Positions 35,258 to 45,456 of a DNA stretch of 64,000 nucleotides are shown piece by piece. Positions within the stretch are counted from its first letter, which is position 1. The number at the start of each line of letters is the position of its first letter. The position numbers and the translations under genes were made by a program. The stretch covers positions 2,333,501 through 2,397,500 of the forward strand of contig NZ_SGXG01000001.1 of NCBI RefSeq assembly GCF_004216715.1, written 5' to 3'. The DNA comes from Cecembia calidifontis (GTDB lineage Bacteria; Bacteroidota; Bacteroidia; Cytophagales; Cyclobacteriaceae). The notes below the pieces were generated by a model. That model searched no databases, was not told the origin of the DNA, and was given only the letters and a program-made list of their open reading frames with translations.

Positions 35258-38200
35258 ATGAAGAAAGTTTTATTAGTTGTCGCGTTGATGACGATGACTG
35301 TGGTGTCATTGTTTGCGCAAAGTAGGACGATCTCGGGAAAGGTGACTTCTCCGGAAGAACCTGAGGGAATCCCTGGGGTAAACGTCGTTGTAAAGGGTAC
35401 CACTTTGGGTACGGTGACTGACTTCAACGGAAATTACAGCCTTTCTGTACCTGAGGACAGAAATGTGTTGGTTTTTTCCTTTGTCGGTTTCTTGTCTAGA
35501 GAGATGACTATCGGTAACAATACTGTTATCAATGTGGTCATGCAACCTGATTTAAAAACTCTTGGCGAAGTGGTTGTTGTGGGTTATGGTTCCCAGGAGA
35601 GAAGGGATATCACTGGTTCGGTAGCATCTATCAGCAATAGATCTATTGAGAACTTGGTAACACCTTCCTTTGAATCCCAATTGGCAGGTCGTGCTCCAGG
35701 AGTTCAAATTACAACACCAAGCGGTACTTTGGGAGCTGCACCAGTGATTAGGATCAGGGGTGTTAACTCCATTTCGGGTAGTGCCAGTCCTTTGATCGTA
35801 ATTGACGGAGTTCCTGTAGTGGATGCTGATAGGTCTGCAGTGATCGGTTCCAACCCTTTAGCAAACATCAACCCAGCTGATATTGAGTCTTTTGAGGTTT
35901 TGAAAGACGGTTCGGCTACGGCTATTTTTGGTTCAAGGGCTGCGAATGGGGTAATCCTTATCACTACTAAAAGAGGCTCAACAGGCAAAGCTCAGGTAAA
36001 TTACAACACTGCTTTCGGTTTCAACGAAGCCCAAAACCGTTTTGATCTTTTGAATGGTGATGATTTTGTTACCATTGCCAATGAAAGAAGGGCAAATGCC
36101 AACCAGTCACCTTTGGCTAATCCAGGTGTAAATACTGATTGGCAGGATTTGATTTTAAGAAGAGGTTTTACCCAGCAGCATAACCTTTCGATTTCAGGAG
36201 GATCTGAGGCTACCAAATATTTCTTCTCTTTAGGTTTTACAGATCAGGAATCTGCAATTGATGTAAATGATATGAGGAGATACTCCTTTAGAGGTAATGT
36301 TGACCATAGCATCTCCAAAATATTCAGAATTGGAACCTCTTTGAACTACTCATTTACTGAGATCAATGGTTTGAACGAAGGTGCCAACTCTTTGTCAGGG
36401 GTAATGCTTAATGCTACAAGGGCATTGCCAAATGTTTCTCCGTTTGATCCTGCAAATACCAGATTTGATGGTTTCAATGTAACTGCTGATGGTAGAACCA
36501 CAGGGTTTGGTAACAACCTTGCCGGCCCTGACAACAACCTTCCAAATATTGGTTTTGTACTTGCAAACAACGTATTTAGAAACCGTGTACATAGACTATT
36601 GGGAAATGTATACGGTGAAGTGGACATTGTTAAGGGGCTTACTGCTAGATCCATGGTTGGTGTGGATTTGACTTTGGCAGAGGACTTCCAGTCTTTGGAT
36701 CCAAGACATGGGGATGGACAAGGTGTCAACGGAAATGTCTTTATGGCGTTCAATCCAGCCCAGAGATGGAACTGGCAGAATACTTTGAACTATCAGACTA
36801 TACTTGCCGAAGACCATATTATCAATGTTACTTTAGGTGCAGAATATCAGTATGATCAATTCTATAATTTCTCAGCTCAGGGAACAGATTTTTCAGATGA
36901 TTTCTTTAGAAGAGACAACTTAATTACAGGTTCTTACAATAACCAGTTTTCCGGAGGTGGTTTTGCAGACCGAGGATTTGATTCCTATTTCAGCAGAATC
37001 AACTACGGCTACAGAGGGAAATACTTACTTTCTTTTACTGTAAGAAATGACGGTATTTCTGACCTGGCAAGAGAAAACCAAAGAGGTACTTTCTTCGGTG
37101 GTTCAATTGGATGGAGAATTTCAGATGAAAACTTCTTTAACTCCAATCTTATCTCTGACTTTAAAGTAAGGGCTTCTTATGCAGAAGTAGGAAATACAGA
37201 AATCGGAACATTCGCAGCATTTGGTGGCTTTAACCCTGTTTTAGGAGGAGCCGGTGCTGGTTTAGGGTACAACAGAATTGCAAACAGAGGATTGCTTTGG
37301 GAGACTTCCAAGAAATTGAATGCAGGAATCGATATGACCATTGGAAAAGTCACTTTGGCAGCTGATGTCTTCCGTAACAACATCGATGGCTTGATTTTAA
37401 GTGCACCTACCATCCCTTCTTTGGGGGTACCTGGCAACTCTATCAACCAGAACGTTGGCGCTATGTTCAATGAAGGTATTGAACTCCGAGTAATTACCAA
37501 TGTAATCAACAGGGGTAAATTCTCTTGGAATACAGACTTTAACTATACCTTCCTTAGAAATGAGGTGACTAACTTGGTTCAGCCTATCGTAGGTACTTAT
37601 AACAGAACAGTGGAAGGTGGTCCTATTGCCCAACTTTATGGATTTAGATGGGCAGGTGTTAACCCTGCTAACGGTAACCCAATGTATTTCAGTGGTGATG
37701 ACATAGTTCAGTATAATCTGCAGCCAGGTAATTTGGGTTGGAGGGCATTTGACCCGGCAAATCCAGGTAATATTTCTACTCCAGCCGGACTTCCTACTCA
37801 GGATTTCTTGGGTAACACTTTACCAAGATGGCAGGGAGGTTGGATCAACAACTTCACTTTTGGAAACTGGGATGCTGAAATCTTCTTGAGATACTCTGGT
37901 GGTAACTACATCATGAATGAGACCCTAAGAGGTCAGTTGGGTCAAGGTTTCTCTAACAACAATGCCGCTGTTCTTAACAGATGGACAGAATCAGGACAAG
38001 TAACTGACATCCCGAAACAGTATTCCGGACAGGATGCCAATATGTGGTTGACTGCTGCTTCCAACTCAAGATTCGTGGAGAGAGGTGATTTCCTAAGAGT
38101 ACAGAATATTGTGGTTGGTTATACCGTGCCTGCAGAAAAACTTCAGACTGCATTTAATGGTGCCATTTCCACTGCAAGATTCTTTGCGCAGGCTCAGAAT

Positions 38201-38350
38201 CCTTTCATCTTTACAAGATACAGTGGTTTGGATCCAGAGGCCAATACATTCCCTTCAGGAGCTCTTACCCAGCAGTTGCAGTTTGGAGTTGATTGGAATG
38301 TTACTCCAATCTTTAGGACATTCTCCGTGGGTCTTAGCGTAGGGTTTTAA
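35258..38350 (+). CDS. SusC/RagA-type TonB-linked outer-membrane transporter
   Basis: The gene encodes 1030 residues. A signal peptide ends VVSLFAQ. The regulatory-like domain (VSGKVTSPEEP to about residue 105) precedes the TonB-box segment GEVVVVGYGSQERRDITGSV. The plug ends around GVILITTKRGSTG, and the barrel closes VGLSVGF. With the SusD gene 25 bp later it forms one import complex. No enzyme genes accompany the pair, so the substrate (sugar, peptide or other) is unknown. The 240-bp upstream region is A/T rich; a TGGCTTTG near 35207 is a weak -7 candidate. Confidence 0.96.
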   Translation: MKKVLLVVALMTMTVVSLFAQSRTISGKVTSPEEPEGIPGVNVVVKGTTLGTVTDFNGNYSLSVPEDRNVLVFSFVGFLSREMTIGNNTVINVVMQPDLKTLGEVVVVGYGSQERRDITGSVASISNRSIENLVTPSFESQLAGRAPGVQITTPSGTLGAAPVIRIRGVNSISGSASPLIVIDGVPVVDADRSAVIGSNPLANINPADIESFEVLKDGSATAIFGSRAANGVILITTKRGSTGKAQVNYNTAFGFNEAQNRFDLLNGDDFVTIANERRANANQSPLANPGVNTDWQDLILRRGFTQQHNLSISGGSEATKYFFSLGFTDQESAIDVNDMRRYSFRGNVDHSISKIFRIGTSLNYSFTEINGLNEGANSLSGVMLNATRALPNVSPFDPANTRFDGFNVTADGRTTGFGNNLAGPDNNLPNIGFVLANNVFRNRVHRLLGNVYGEVDIVKGLTARSMVGVDLTLAEDFQSLDPRHGDGQGVNGNVFMAFNPAQRWNWQNTLNYQTILAEDHIINVTLGAEYQYDQFYNFSAQGTDFSDDFFRRDNLITGSYNNQFSGGGFADRGFDSYFSRINYGYRGKYLLSFTVRNDGISDLARENQRGTFFGGSIGWRISDENFFNSNLISDFKVRASYAEVGNTEIGTFAAFGGFNPVLGGAGAGLGYNRIANRGLLWETSKKLNAGIDMTIGKVTLAADVFRNNIDGLILSAPTIPSLGVPGNSINQNVGAMFNEGIELRVITNVINRGKFSWNTDFNYTFLRNEVTNLVQPIVGTYNRTVEGGPIAQLYGFRWAGVNPANGNPMYFSGDDIVQYNLQPGNLGWRAFDPANPGNISTPAGLPTQDFLGNTLPRWQGGWINNFTFGNWDAEIFLRYSGGNYIMNETLRGQLGQGFSNNNAAVLNRWTESGQVTDIPKQYSGQDANMWLTAASNSRFVERGDFLRVQNIVVGYTVPAEKLQTAFNGAISTARFFAQAQNPFIFTRYSGLDPEANTFPSGALTQQLQFGVDWNVTPIFRTFSVGLSVGF

Positions 38351-38374
38351 TTCTCATCAAAAATTTAAATCAAG

Positions 38375-39907
38375 ATGAAAAAAATTAGTTTAAAAAATAT
38401 AAAACTGGCAGTTTCCGCTTTATTATTAGTGGGCTTCACTAGTTCCTGTGATGTAACGGATCTTAGTCCTGCCAACCTGATTCCGGATTCCGAAGCATTT
38501 GCTACAGCAGCAAGGGTGGAGTCGGTAGTATTGGGTGTATATGAGTCTGCACAGCAAGGTTTTTATTTAGGTTCTGCTGGTCAAGCAGGTAGGGGTTATC
38601 CTTTCGGAGCTGCCAATACCCAGCAGGGAGATATGCGCGGGGAAGACATGTACAATGACCAGTTGTTTTATGAAATTACCTACATCGGGGCACATACTCC
38701 ATTTAGTGCAAACAATAACGGGATGTGGATTTCCATCTACAGAATGGTCAACAGGGCCAATATTGTATTGGAAAATATTGAAACGGCATTGGCAAATGGA
38801 ATTATCACTCAGGAGCAAAGAGATATTTACAGAGGTGAAATGTTGTTTTTGAGGGCCTTGGGCCATCATGAGTTGTTGATTCATTTCGCCAGACCTTATA
38901 TGGACAATCCTGCTGCTCCTGGAGTACCTTACAGGAAAGTTGCTATCAATGATGTGCCTTTGGTAGCTGCTAATGAAGGTTTGGGAAGAACCACTGTAGG
39001 AGAAGATTATACCCAGTTGTTGGCCGATTTGAATGAAGCAGAAGGACTTTTGCCTTTGACACGTAATTTCAACAGGGTTAGAAGAGGTGCAGTTATTGGT
39101 CTAAAATCCCGTATTAAATTGCACATGGGTGATTGGCAGGGGGTATTAGATGAATATAACAAGCTTGTTGGCACTTATGCTTTGACTGAAAGTCCTGTTA
39201 CTCCTTTCAGAACGGTCAACAGCATAGAAAATATTTTCTCCTTTGTACACACTCCTGAATCAAATGCCGGTATCAATGGTGCTTTGCCTTCTATGTACGG
39301 TAATCCTGCAAGAGGCGCAAGAGGCCTGGTTAAGATCAGTCCATTGATTTGGAGGTCTAACTTCTGGCATCCGGAAGACCTAAGAAGGTCTGAATTGACC
39401 GACAGAAATGCAGGTGGTATTTACACATTTAAATATCCGGATGCATTGACCAGAACAGATCCCAATCCTATCCTGAGGTTTGCTGAAGTAGTATTGAATG
39501 CAGCAGAAGCCCATGCACGTCTTGGAAATAATGCAGATGCGATCCAATTGTTGAATTCAATCAGGGACAGGGCATTGCCTGCTTCTGTGCCTTCTTTCAC
39601 TTCTGCGGATTTTGCGAACACAGATGCTTTGTTAACTGCAATTTTCAATGAAAGAAGAATTGAGTTCCTGGCTGAAGGAAGAAGATGGGCAGATATCCAC
39701 AGACTTTCCGGTGAAGGAAAGATGACCGGTATCCCTGCTAAAGCAACTTCCAGGTCTATTACCAACTTGGACTTCTACACTACTGATAGGGCAATTCCAA
39801 CGGATCATTCTTTGCCTTATTCAAGTAATTTGTTTATTTGGCCGATTCCAATAGACGAAATATTGAATAACAGTGGTACGCCAATTCCTCAAAATCCTGG
39901 TTATTAA
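38375..39907 (+). CDS. SusD/RagB-type lipoprotein
   Basis: The gene encodes 510 residues. The lipoprotein signal ends GFTSSC, followed by DVTDLSPANLIPDSEAF. TPR-like helices dominate, with the family markers FLRALGHHELLI and ERRIEFLAEGRRWADIHRL and the typical end PIPQNPGY. It is the partner of the SusC protein at 35258-38350. A hairpin terminator follows 16 bp after the stop, so the operon has just two genes. Confidence 0.95.
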   Translation: MKKISLKNIKLAVSALLLVGFTSSCDVTDLSPANLIPDSEAFATAARVESVVLGVYESAQQGFYLGSAGQAGRGYPFGAANTQQGDMRGEDMYNDQLFYEITYIGAHTPFSANNNGMWISIYRMVNRANIVLENIETALANGIITQEQRDIYRGEMLFLRALGHHELLIHFARPYMDNPAAPGVPYRKVAINDVPLVAANEGLGRTTVGEDYTQLLADLNEAEGLLPLTRNFNRVRRGAVIGLKSRIKLHMGDWQGVLDEYNKLVGTYALTESPVTPFRTVNSIENIFSFVHTPESNAGINGALPSMYGNPARGARGLVKISPLIWRSNFWHPEDLRRSELTDRNAGGIYTFKYPDALTRTDPNPILRFAEVVLNAAEAHARLGNNADAIQLLNSIRDRALPASVPSFTSADFANTDALLTAIFNERRIEFLAEGRRWADIHRLSGEGKMTGIPAKATSRSITNLDFYTTDRAIPTDHSLPYSSNLFIWPIPIDEILNNSGTPIPQNPGY

Positions 39908-39922
39908 TTATCTTTTCTAATA

Positions 39923-39960
39923 AATGGGCTTCCTGTTAAAAATGGAGGCCCATTTTTTTT
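39923..39960 (+). terminator. Intrinsic terminator after the first plus-strand SusCD pair
   Basis: AATGGGCTTCC (39923-39933) pairs with GGAGGCCCATT (39944-39954), with one G-U pair, followed by a run of T. Confidence 0.8.
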
Positions 39961-40275
39961 AATTCCATTAAAAGAAATTTTTCTCGCCTACTTAAAAGTT
40001 TTTTAAGGTTGTAAAATGAAAAACTGTATGTGAAATTTAAAAAAGTTTGTTTGAAATATAATTCCGTTTTATGTATCAAGACTATAATTCGATTTGGTGA
40101 ATTAGTGTTTTTGACAAAAAATTTTGAATAATATTTTATTTTAATATTTTTTTATAATTTTACCCCGGGCATGATGTACTGCAATGCGTTTTGCCTGTTA
40201 GCTACAGAAAAATTTTTATTCGATCTTAGGTAAAAGATCAATTGAATTGCATTTGTTACACCAAATAGACCTGAC
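39961..40275. other. A/T-rich intergenic region upstream of the second SusC
   Basis: These 315 bp contain no convincing ORF or RNA gene. The sequence is A/T rich with scattered poly-A and poly-T runs. No TAnnTTTG box at a sensible distance was recognised. It must hold the promoter of the SusCD pair at 40276. Confidence 0.5.
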
Positions 40276-43200
40276 ATGAAGATATTTTTATCTTTATTAA
40301 CCTGTTTATTGTTGCTCTCTACTGTTCCGCTATTTGCCCAGAGTAGAATTGTAAGAGGCCAGGTATTTTCCAAAAAGGACAACCAACCCATTTCGGGGGC
40401 TTCTATCATTTTGAAAGGGACTACAGTGGGTACGGCTTCTGATCTCAATGGAAGATATGTGTTACAGGTAAACCAGGAAGAGTTTACATTGGTATACAGT
40501 TATATCGGTCATCAGTCTGAGGAAGTGTTTTTTGGGGTAGATAATAATATGGATGTTTACCTTACTCCGCTTCAGGAAGCACTCGAGGAAGAGGTTAAAA
40601 TAGACAAGGTTCCTGAAGAGGAAGATGATGATCCAAAAATAATCCCTCAAAAAGATGGTGCACGGTCAAAAAGCCCAGGTGATTTAATAGAAAATATTCC
40701 TTATCAGTCTTTTGACAGGACTTTGCAGGGAAGGGTGCCCGGACTATTGGTAAAAGCAGCTTCCGGTATTCCCGGAGGAGCTATCAATGCCAGAATAAGA
40801 GGTGTAGGGTCTATATACGCGGGAAATGAGCCTTTGTATGTAGTTGATGGGGTCCTGATCAATAACGTTTCTTATTCACTTTTTACCCAGGCCAATCCTT
40901 TGGCATTTCTAAATCCCAATGAGATTGAGTCAATTGAAGTTTTAAAAGATGCTGCATCGACAGCTATTTATGGTAATCAGGGAGCTAATGGAGTTATTTT
41001 AGTGACAACCAGAAAAGGAAAGCAGGGAAAAGCAAGGATAGAATTGAATGCCTATGCGGGTGAAACCATGCCCATCAAATTTTTGGATCTTTTGGATGGA
41101 CCGGAATGGTACGCCATGAGAAGAGATGCTTTCAAAAATTCCGATGCTACCAACCCTGAAGCAAGGGCCTTATCCAATATGGGTGTTTTGCCGGATAACT
41201 GGAACCAGTTAACCCCAGCCCAATTGGATGAACTTGGCCTTAACCTGCCAAGTTTTGATTGGCAGAGGCAAATGATGCGGAAAAGCATGATGTATAATTA
41301 TGAACTCAGTGCGTCTGGCGGAGGCAAAAGCACGCTATATTACATTTCCGGATCTTATCATTACAGTGGTTCCTCATTTCCCCCAGTAGATTTTGAAAGG
41401 GGAACCATCAGGGCTTCTTTAAGCCAATCTATAAAGGACAGAGTACGTTTGGAAGCAAATGTAAATTTGGCATCCATAAACCAAACTGTTCCTTTTTCAA
41501 CAGAGGGTTCTTTTATTGGAAGTCCGGCATTCGCCGCTTCCACGATTTTAAGACATAATCCGATTTTCAACGAGGATGGTTCTTTTAACACCCAAATAGG
41601 AGGGCTTGCAGGACAAAATATAGCCTTGGTCAATGAATTTAATTCAGGACAGACAAGTACCCGATCAGGGGTGGGTAATTTTATTGTCCACGGGAAGATT
41701 GCATCCAATCTCAATTACCGAGGTTTGGCCGGTGTAGATTACCGTGACTTGGAGGAATTTAGATTCAGGGATCCGCGTACCCCTGATGGGCAAGAAGTGA
41801 ACGGGAGGAATGCATTGGGAAATTATTCTGTAAAGCGTTACATGACCAACCATACCCTTGACTGGACCAAGAAATTTGAAAAGAACCTGCTTTCTGTTTA
41901 TTTGGGTTATGAATATCTGACAGAAGAAAGAGAAGGTTTATCTTCGGAAGCTACAGGAATTACTACTCCGAGTTTCAATAATTTGCTGCCAGGTTCAACA
42001 TTGGTTTCTTCTGATACGGTATGGGCAGGGTATAACAGGCAGGGTGCATTTATAGGTTTCAACTATCAATTGGCCGAAAAATATATTTTTCATGTAGGTT
42101 CAAGGGTGGACGGTTCTTCCCGTTTTGGATCAAACTTCCGGTACGGTATTTTCCCATTTGTTAAACTGGGATGGAACTTGGCCAAAGAGGATTTTATTAG
42201 TGCTTCAGGAAAGATTTCTGACTTAAGATTAAGGGCTTCCTGGGGACAGGCAGGCAATGATCAGATTGGGGATTTCAGGGCGATCGGAATGTTTGGTCCG
42301 GGAAATACCTATGCTGGGGGAACCGGTATTCGTCCTGTTTCTTTTGATAACCCCAACCTCAGATGGGAAACTAATGAAACCATTAACCTGGGGCTGGATT
42401 TTGGATTTCTTGGTGGGAAAATTTCTGGCTGTGTTGATGTTTTTCAGCGAAAAACAAAAGACCTTCTCTTAAATATTCCTGTACTTTGGATCAACAGGGC
42501 AGATCAATTCCTAAAGAATGTTGGTGGTCTTGAAAACCGAGGAATTGAATTTGAAATCAATACAGTTAATGTAGAACGGGGGATTTTTGCTTGGTATTCT
42601 TCCTTTAATTTTAGCTACATACAAAATCAGGTCACGTCTTTATATGATGGGTTGCAGGCCGATCCGGATAATCCTAGATGGGCAGTAGGTCAGCCTGTAG
42701 GTAACCCAGCTTTTCCAGGCCAGTTGGCTCCGGGTTCTTGGTTTGTCGCTGAGTATGCCGGGGTAAACCCAGCTACAGGAAGGCCGATGTGGTATGATGC
42801 CAATAAGAATCTTACTTACCTTCCTGCCGATGCAGATAGGGTTTATTTTGGGTCCAATTTTCCGCCTTACTTTGGAGGGTTCAATAACGTCTTCAAAATC
42901 AAAGGTTTTGAGCTGACTACATTTTTTACTTATGAATATGGGGCAATCGTATCCGATGGGCAATATAATTTCCTCCGTGAAAATGGAACAAGATTTACCT
43001 TCAATGCTTTGCGTGATGTGAATGAACGCTCTTGGAGAGAACCGGGAGATTTGACAGATATTCCAAGGAATTTTGCGCTTAACAGTGGCAATGCAGCCAG
43101 AAATCAGAACAGGAACTTTGGTTCTGCGTCATTGCTGAAAGCAGATTTTATCCGTTTGGCACAAATAAAGATTGCTTACAGTTTCAATCCTGAATTGCTT

Positions 43201-43359
43201 CAGAACATTGGTCTGACTCAGGCGAGAATTTATGCCCAGGGGATCAATCTTTGGACATATTCGGATTATCCGGGATATGACCCTGAATTTATGGGAGTGG
43301 GTACAGGTCAGATTCCTATACATAAAAGTTATAATGTCGGTATTCAGTTAAGTTTTTAA
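40276..43359 (+). CDS. SusC-family outer-membrane protein lacking the TonB-box segment
   Basis: The gene encodes 1027 residues. The signal peptide ends VPLFAQ. A regulatory-like domain (residues 25-98) is followed not by the usual EVVVxGYG TonB box but by an acidic stretch from residue 101 to 121 (EALEEEVKIDKVP, then EEEDDDPK). Alignment with the plug resumes at IENIPYQSFDRTLQGRVPG. The plug, barrel and C-terminus (NVGIQLSF) are otherwise normal. It is a clear paralogue of the SusC at 47082 (shared stretches include FLD-L-GPEWYAMRRD and GSWFVAEYAGVNPATGRPMWYD). Without a TonB box it may be energised differently or act as a facilitated channel. It has more relaxed codon use than its paralogue. 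Confidence 0.93.
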   Translation: MKIFLSLLTCLLLLSTVPLFAQSRIVRGQVFSKKDNQPISGASIILKGTTVGTASDLNGRYVLQVNQEEFTLVYSYIGHQSEEVFFGVDNNMDVYLTPLQEALEEEVKIDKVPEEEDDDPKIIPQKDGARSKSPGDLIENIPYQSFDRTLQGRVPGLLVKAASGIPGGAINARIRGVGSIYAGNEPLYVVDGVLINNVSYSLFTQANPLAFLNPNEIESIEVLKDAASTAIYGNQGANGVILVTTRKGKQGKARIELNAYAGETMPIKFLDLLDGPEWYAMRRDAFKNSDATNPEARALSNMGVLPDNWNQLTPAQLDELGLNLPSFDWQRQMMRKSMMYNYELSASGGGKSTLYYISGSYHYSGSSFPPVDFERGTIRASLSQSIKDRVRLEANVNLASINQTVPFSTEGSFIGSPAFAASTILRHNPIFNEDGSFNTQIGGLAGQNIALVNEFNSGQTSTRSGVGNFIVHGKIASNLNYRGLAGVDYRDLEEFRFRDPRTPDGQEVNGRNALGNYSVKRYMTNHTLDWTKKFEKNLLSVYLGYEYLTEEREGLSSEATGITTPSFNNLLPGSTLVSSDTVWAGYNRQGAFIGFNYQLAEKYIFHVGSRVDGSSRFGSNFRYGIFPFVKLGWNLAKEDFISASGKISDLRLRASWGQAGNDQIGDFRAIGMFGPGNTYAGGTGIRPVSFDNPNLRWETNETINLGLDFGFLGGKISGCVDVFQRKTKDLLLNIPVLWINRADQFLKNVGGLENRGIEFEINTVNVERGIFAWYSSFNFSYIQNQVTSLYDGLQADPDNPRWAVGQPVGNPAFPGQLAPGSWFVAEYAGVNPATGRPMWYDANKNLTYLPADADRVYFGSNFPPYFGGFNNVFKIKGFELTTFFTYEYGAIVSDGQYNFLRENGTRFTFNALRDVNERSWREPGDLTDIPRNFALNSGNAARNQNRNFGSASLLKADFIRLAQIKIAYSFNPELLQNIGLTQARIYAQGINLWTYSDYPGYDPEFMGVGTGQIPIHKSYNVGIQLSF

Positions 43360-43364
43360 CAGCG

Positions 43365-44885
43365 ATGAAGAGTTTCAATATATTTCATTTTCTTTTTTTG
43401 TTTGGAATAGGATTTATCTTTCTTTCCTGTGATCTAGAGGTAGATCCCCGTCAGAACATCCGGACTTCTGAAGCTTTAAATAGCCCGCAAAATTTGGAAT
43501 CGGCCTTGAATTCAGTCTATGGTAGACTTAGGTCAGTGAATCATTATGGAAGGGATATGATTGCGCTTTCCGATGCATTGGCAGATGTGGGGAGGGCTAC
43601 CAACAATTCAGGGAGATTGGTGCCAGAGAACAATAATGCGGTAAATGCTCATTTTACGCCCGGGTTTTGGCAAAATGCCTATGCAGCTATTACTGAGCTC
43701 AATTTGATTATTGATCAATTGCAAAAAGGAGTAAACGGGGCCACTGACAATCAGTTGGCCGCCTGGGAAGGGGAAGCTAAATTCCTTAGGGCTTTGTTTC
43801 TTTTTGACTTGGTTAAGGTCTATGCCTACATTCCAACAGCAATCTACCAAGAAGGCATAGTGGATCAGGGTGGCATTCCCATGCCAATAACTGCGGTATT
43901 CAACGCGGAAATTGCCCAGCTGAACCAATTGCCAAGATCAACAATTTCCCAAAATTATGAACAGATAATCAGTGACCTGACGGATGCTATAAGTCTATTA
44001 CAGAATAGTCAAAGGCCTGGTCCGCAATTCGCTAATACAGGTGCGGCAGTAGCATTGCTTTCAAGGGTTTCTTTATACAACGGAAATTGGGAAATAGCCT
44101 TAAATACGGCCAATGCAGCGTTAAATGCCCCCATAGGTCAAGTACTTTCCGGTCAGGATTATATCAATGGTTGGAGCTCTTCTGTTCATCCAGAATCCAT
44201 GTTTGAGGTGAGGGTTCAAGTTCCCGGGGAATCCTTAGGGGCAAATACCTCCCTTCAGGCCACATTTTCTACCTTGCTTCAGGTTTCCAATAAAAATATC
44301 AGAGGCGGATGGGGAGATTTAATCCCCTCGCCGATAATTTTGAATTTTTTTGGTTTATCAGCCTTTCAGTTAGGTAATCCTGCAACAGATAACAATAATT
44401 GGGATGTAAGGAGGAACCAAGATATCCGGTCAAGACTTTATACTACTGGGAATGACCAAAGATTTTCCAGAAGGCAGATTGAATGTATCAAATTCTTGGG
44501 AAAAAACGGATTCGATTATGGGGACAATATACCAGTAATCCGCAAATCCGAAATGTTGCTGAATAAGGCAGAGGCCTTGTATCAATTGGGTAGGGAAACT
44601 GAGGCCTTGTCTGAATTGAATGATTTTAAATCTTTAAGGGGATTAGAGCCAGTCAATTTGACCAGGCAACAGTTATTGGATGAGATTTTGCTGGAAAGGT
44701 TCAAGGAATTTGCCTTTGAAGGTCAGCGGTTTTTTGATTTAAAGCGTTATAGAAAAAATATAGATAAAAGATCCTATTTGGGGCCTAACGCATTGGTAGC
44801 TTTCGAGGATTTTAGACTATTGGCACCAATACCCCAGAGGGAAGTTAATTTGAACAGGAATTTAAATCAAAACAGAGGTTATTAA
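43365..44885 (+). CDS. SusD/RagB-type lipoprotein
   Basis: The gene encodes 506 residues. The lipoprotein signal ends IFLSC, followed by DLEVDPRQNIRTSEAL. Family markers are FLRALFLFDLVKVYAYIPTA, ERFKEFAFEGQRFFDLKRY and the end VNLNRNLNQNRGY. It starts 5 bp after the SusC stop, so the two are translated from one transcript. It is a paralogue of the SusD at 50166. Here the linked SusC has lost its TonB box, so this pair may bind the same ligand with a different transport mechanism. Confidence 0.95.
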   Translation: MKSFNIFHFLFLFGIGFIFLSCDLEVDPRQNIRTSEALNSPQNLESALNSVYGRLRSVNHYGRDMIALSDALADVGRATNNSGRLVPENNNAVNAHFTPGFWQNAYAAITELNLIIDQLQKGVNGATDNQLAAWEGEAKFLRALFLFDLVKVYAYIPTAIYQEGIVDQGGIPMPITAVFNAEIAQLNQLPRSTISQNYEQIISDLTDAISLLQNSQRPGPQFANTGAAVALLSRVSLYNGNWEIALNTANAALNAPIGQVLSGQDYINGWSSSVHPESMFEVRVQVPGESLGANTSLQATFSTLLQVSNKNIRGGWGDLIPSPIILNFFGLSAFQLGNPATDNNNWDVRRNQDIRSRLYTTGNDQRFSRRQIECIKFLGKNGFDYGDNIPVIRKSEMLLNKAEALYQLGRETEALSELNDFKSLRGLEPVNLTRQQLLDEILLERFKEFAFEGQRFFDLKRYRKNIDKRSYLGPNALVAFEDFRLLAPIPQREVNLNRNLNQNRGY

Positions 44886-44914
44886 GCTTTAGCGATCATT
44901 AAAATCTTTTTGCG

Positions 44915-44922
44915 TATTTTTG
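44915..44922 (+). promoter_or_regulatory. -7 box (TATTTTTG) for the QueD-like gene
   Basis: TATTTTTG fits TAnnTTTG and is 20 bp before the ATG at 44942. No clear -33 TTTG at normal spacing was seen. It lies just after the SusD stop, giving the QueD-like gene its own promoter. Confidence 0.45.
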
Positions 44923-44941
44923 CGCTTCAATTCAAGAATCG

Positions 44942-45361
44942 ATGATATACGTTTGCAGAAAGGAGCATTTTAATGCTGCGCATAAACTTTGGAATCCCAA
45001 CTGGACGGAAGAAAAAAACAAAGAGGTATTTGGACCATGTGCCAATATCAACTGGCATGGACATAACTTCGAACTTATCGTAACGGTAAAAGGGCTTCCC
45101 GATCCTGAAACAGGTTTTGTGGTCGATTTAAAAGAGTTGAGCAACCTTATCAAGAAATTGGTTATCGATCAAGTAGATCATAGGAATCTCAATCTTGATG
45201 TTCCTTTTATGGAAGGAAAAATGGCAAGTTGTGAAAATTTGGTGATGGAATTTTGGAAAATCCTGGAACCGGCTGTCAATGAGATAGTTCCTCATGGGAA
45301 GCTGCACAAATTAACGCTTTATGAAACTCCGAGAAATTTTGTGGAGTATCTAGGAGAATAA
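44942..45361 (+). CDS. 6-pyruvoyl-tetrahydropterin synthase / QueD-family protein
   Basis: The gene encodes 139 residues. Zinc ligands are in HFNAAH and HGHNF. The catalytic Cys lies in CANINWHGH, a C-x5-HGH spacing as in eukaryote-type PTPS, whereas E. coli QueD has C-x3-HGH. VVDLKELSNLIK and the Asp-His pair of DQVDHRNLN complete the active site, and ENLVMEFW supplies the Glu region. It probably makes 6-carboxy-tetrahydropterin for the QueE gene at 32470, but a tetrahydropterin-forming role cannot be excluded from the Cys spacing. It sits between two SusCD paralogue pairs with no functional link to them. Confidence 0.85.
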   Translation: MIYVCRKEHFNAAHKLWNPNWTEEKNKEVFGPCANINWHGHNFELIVTVKGLPDPETGFVVDLKELSNLIKKLVIDQVDHRNLNLDVPFMEGKMASCENLVMEFWKILEPAVNEIVPHGKLHKLTLYETPRNFVEYLGE

Positions 45362-45456
45362 ATTAAAAAAAGGGACCATAAAGATTAACGTTCGGTATTT
45401 TTTTGGCCTTTTTATTTTGGCGAAAACTGGACAGCATTTTAAAAGTTAAATCAGGG

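Noticed and set aside
42640..42963. Minus-strand ORF within the SusC paralogue
   Set aside because: It is a frame shadow with no domain or start signal.
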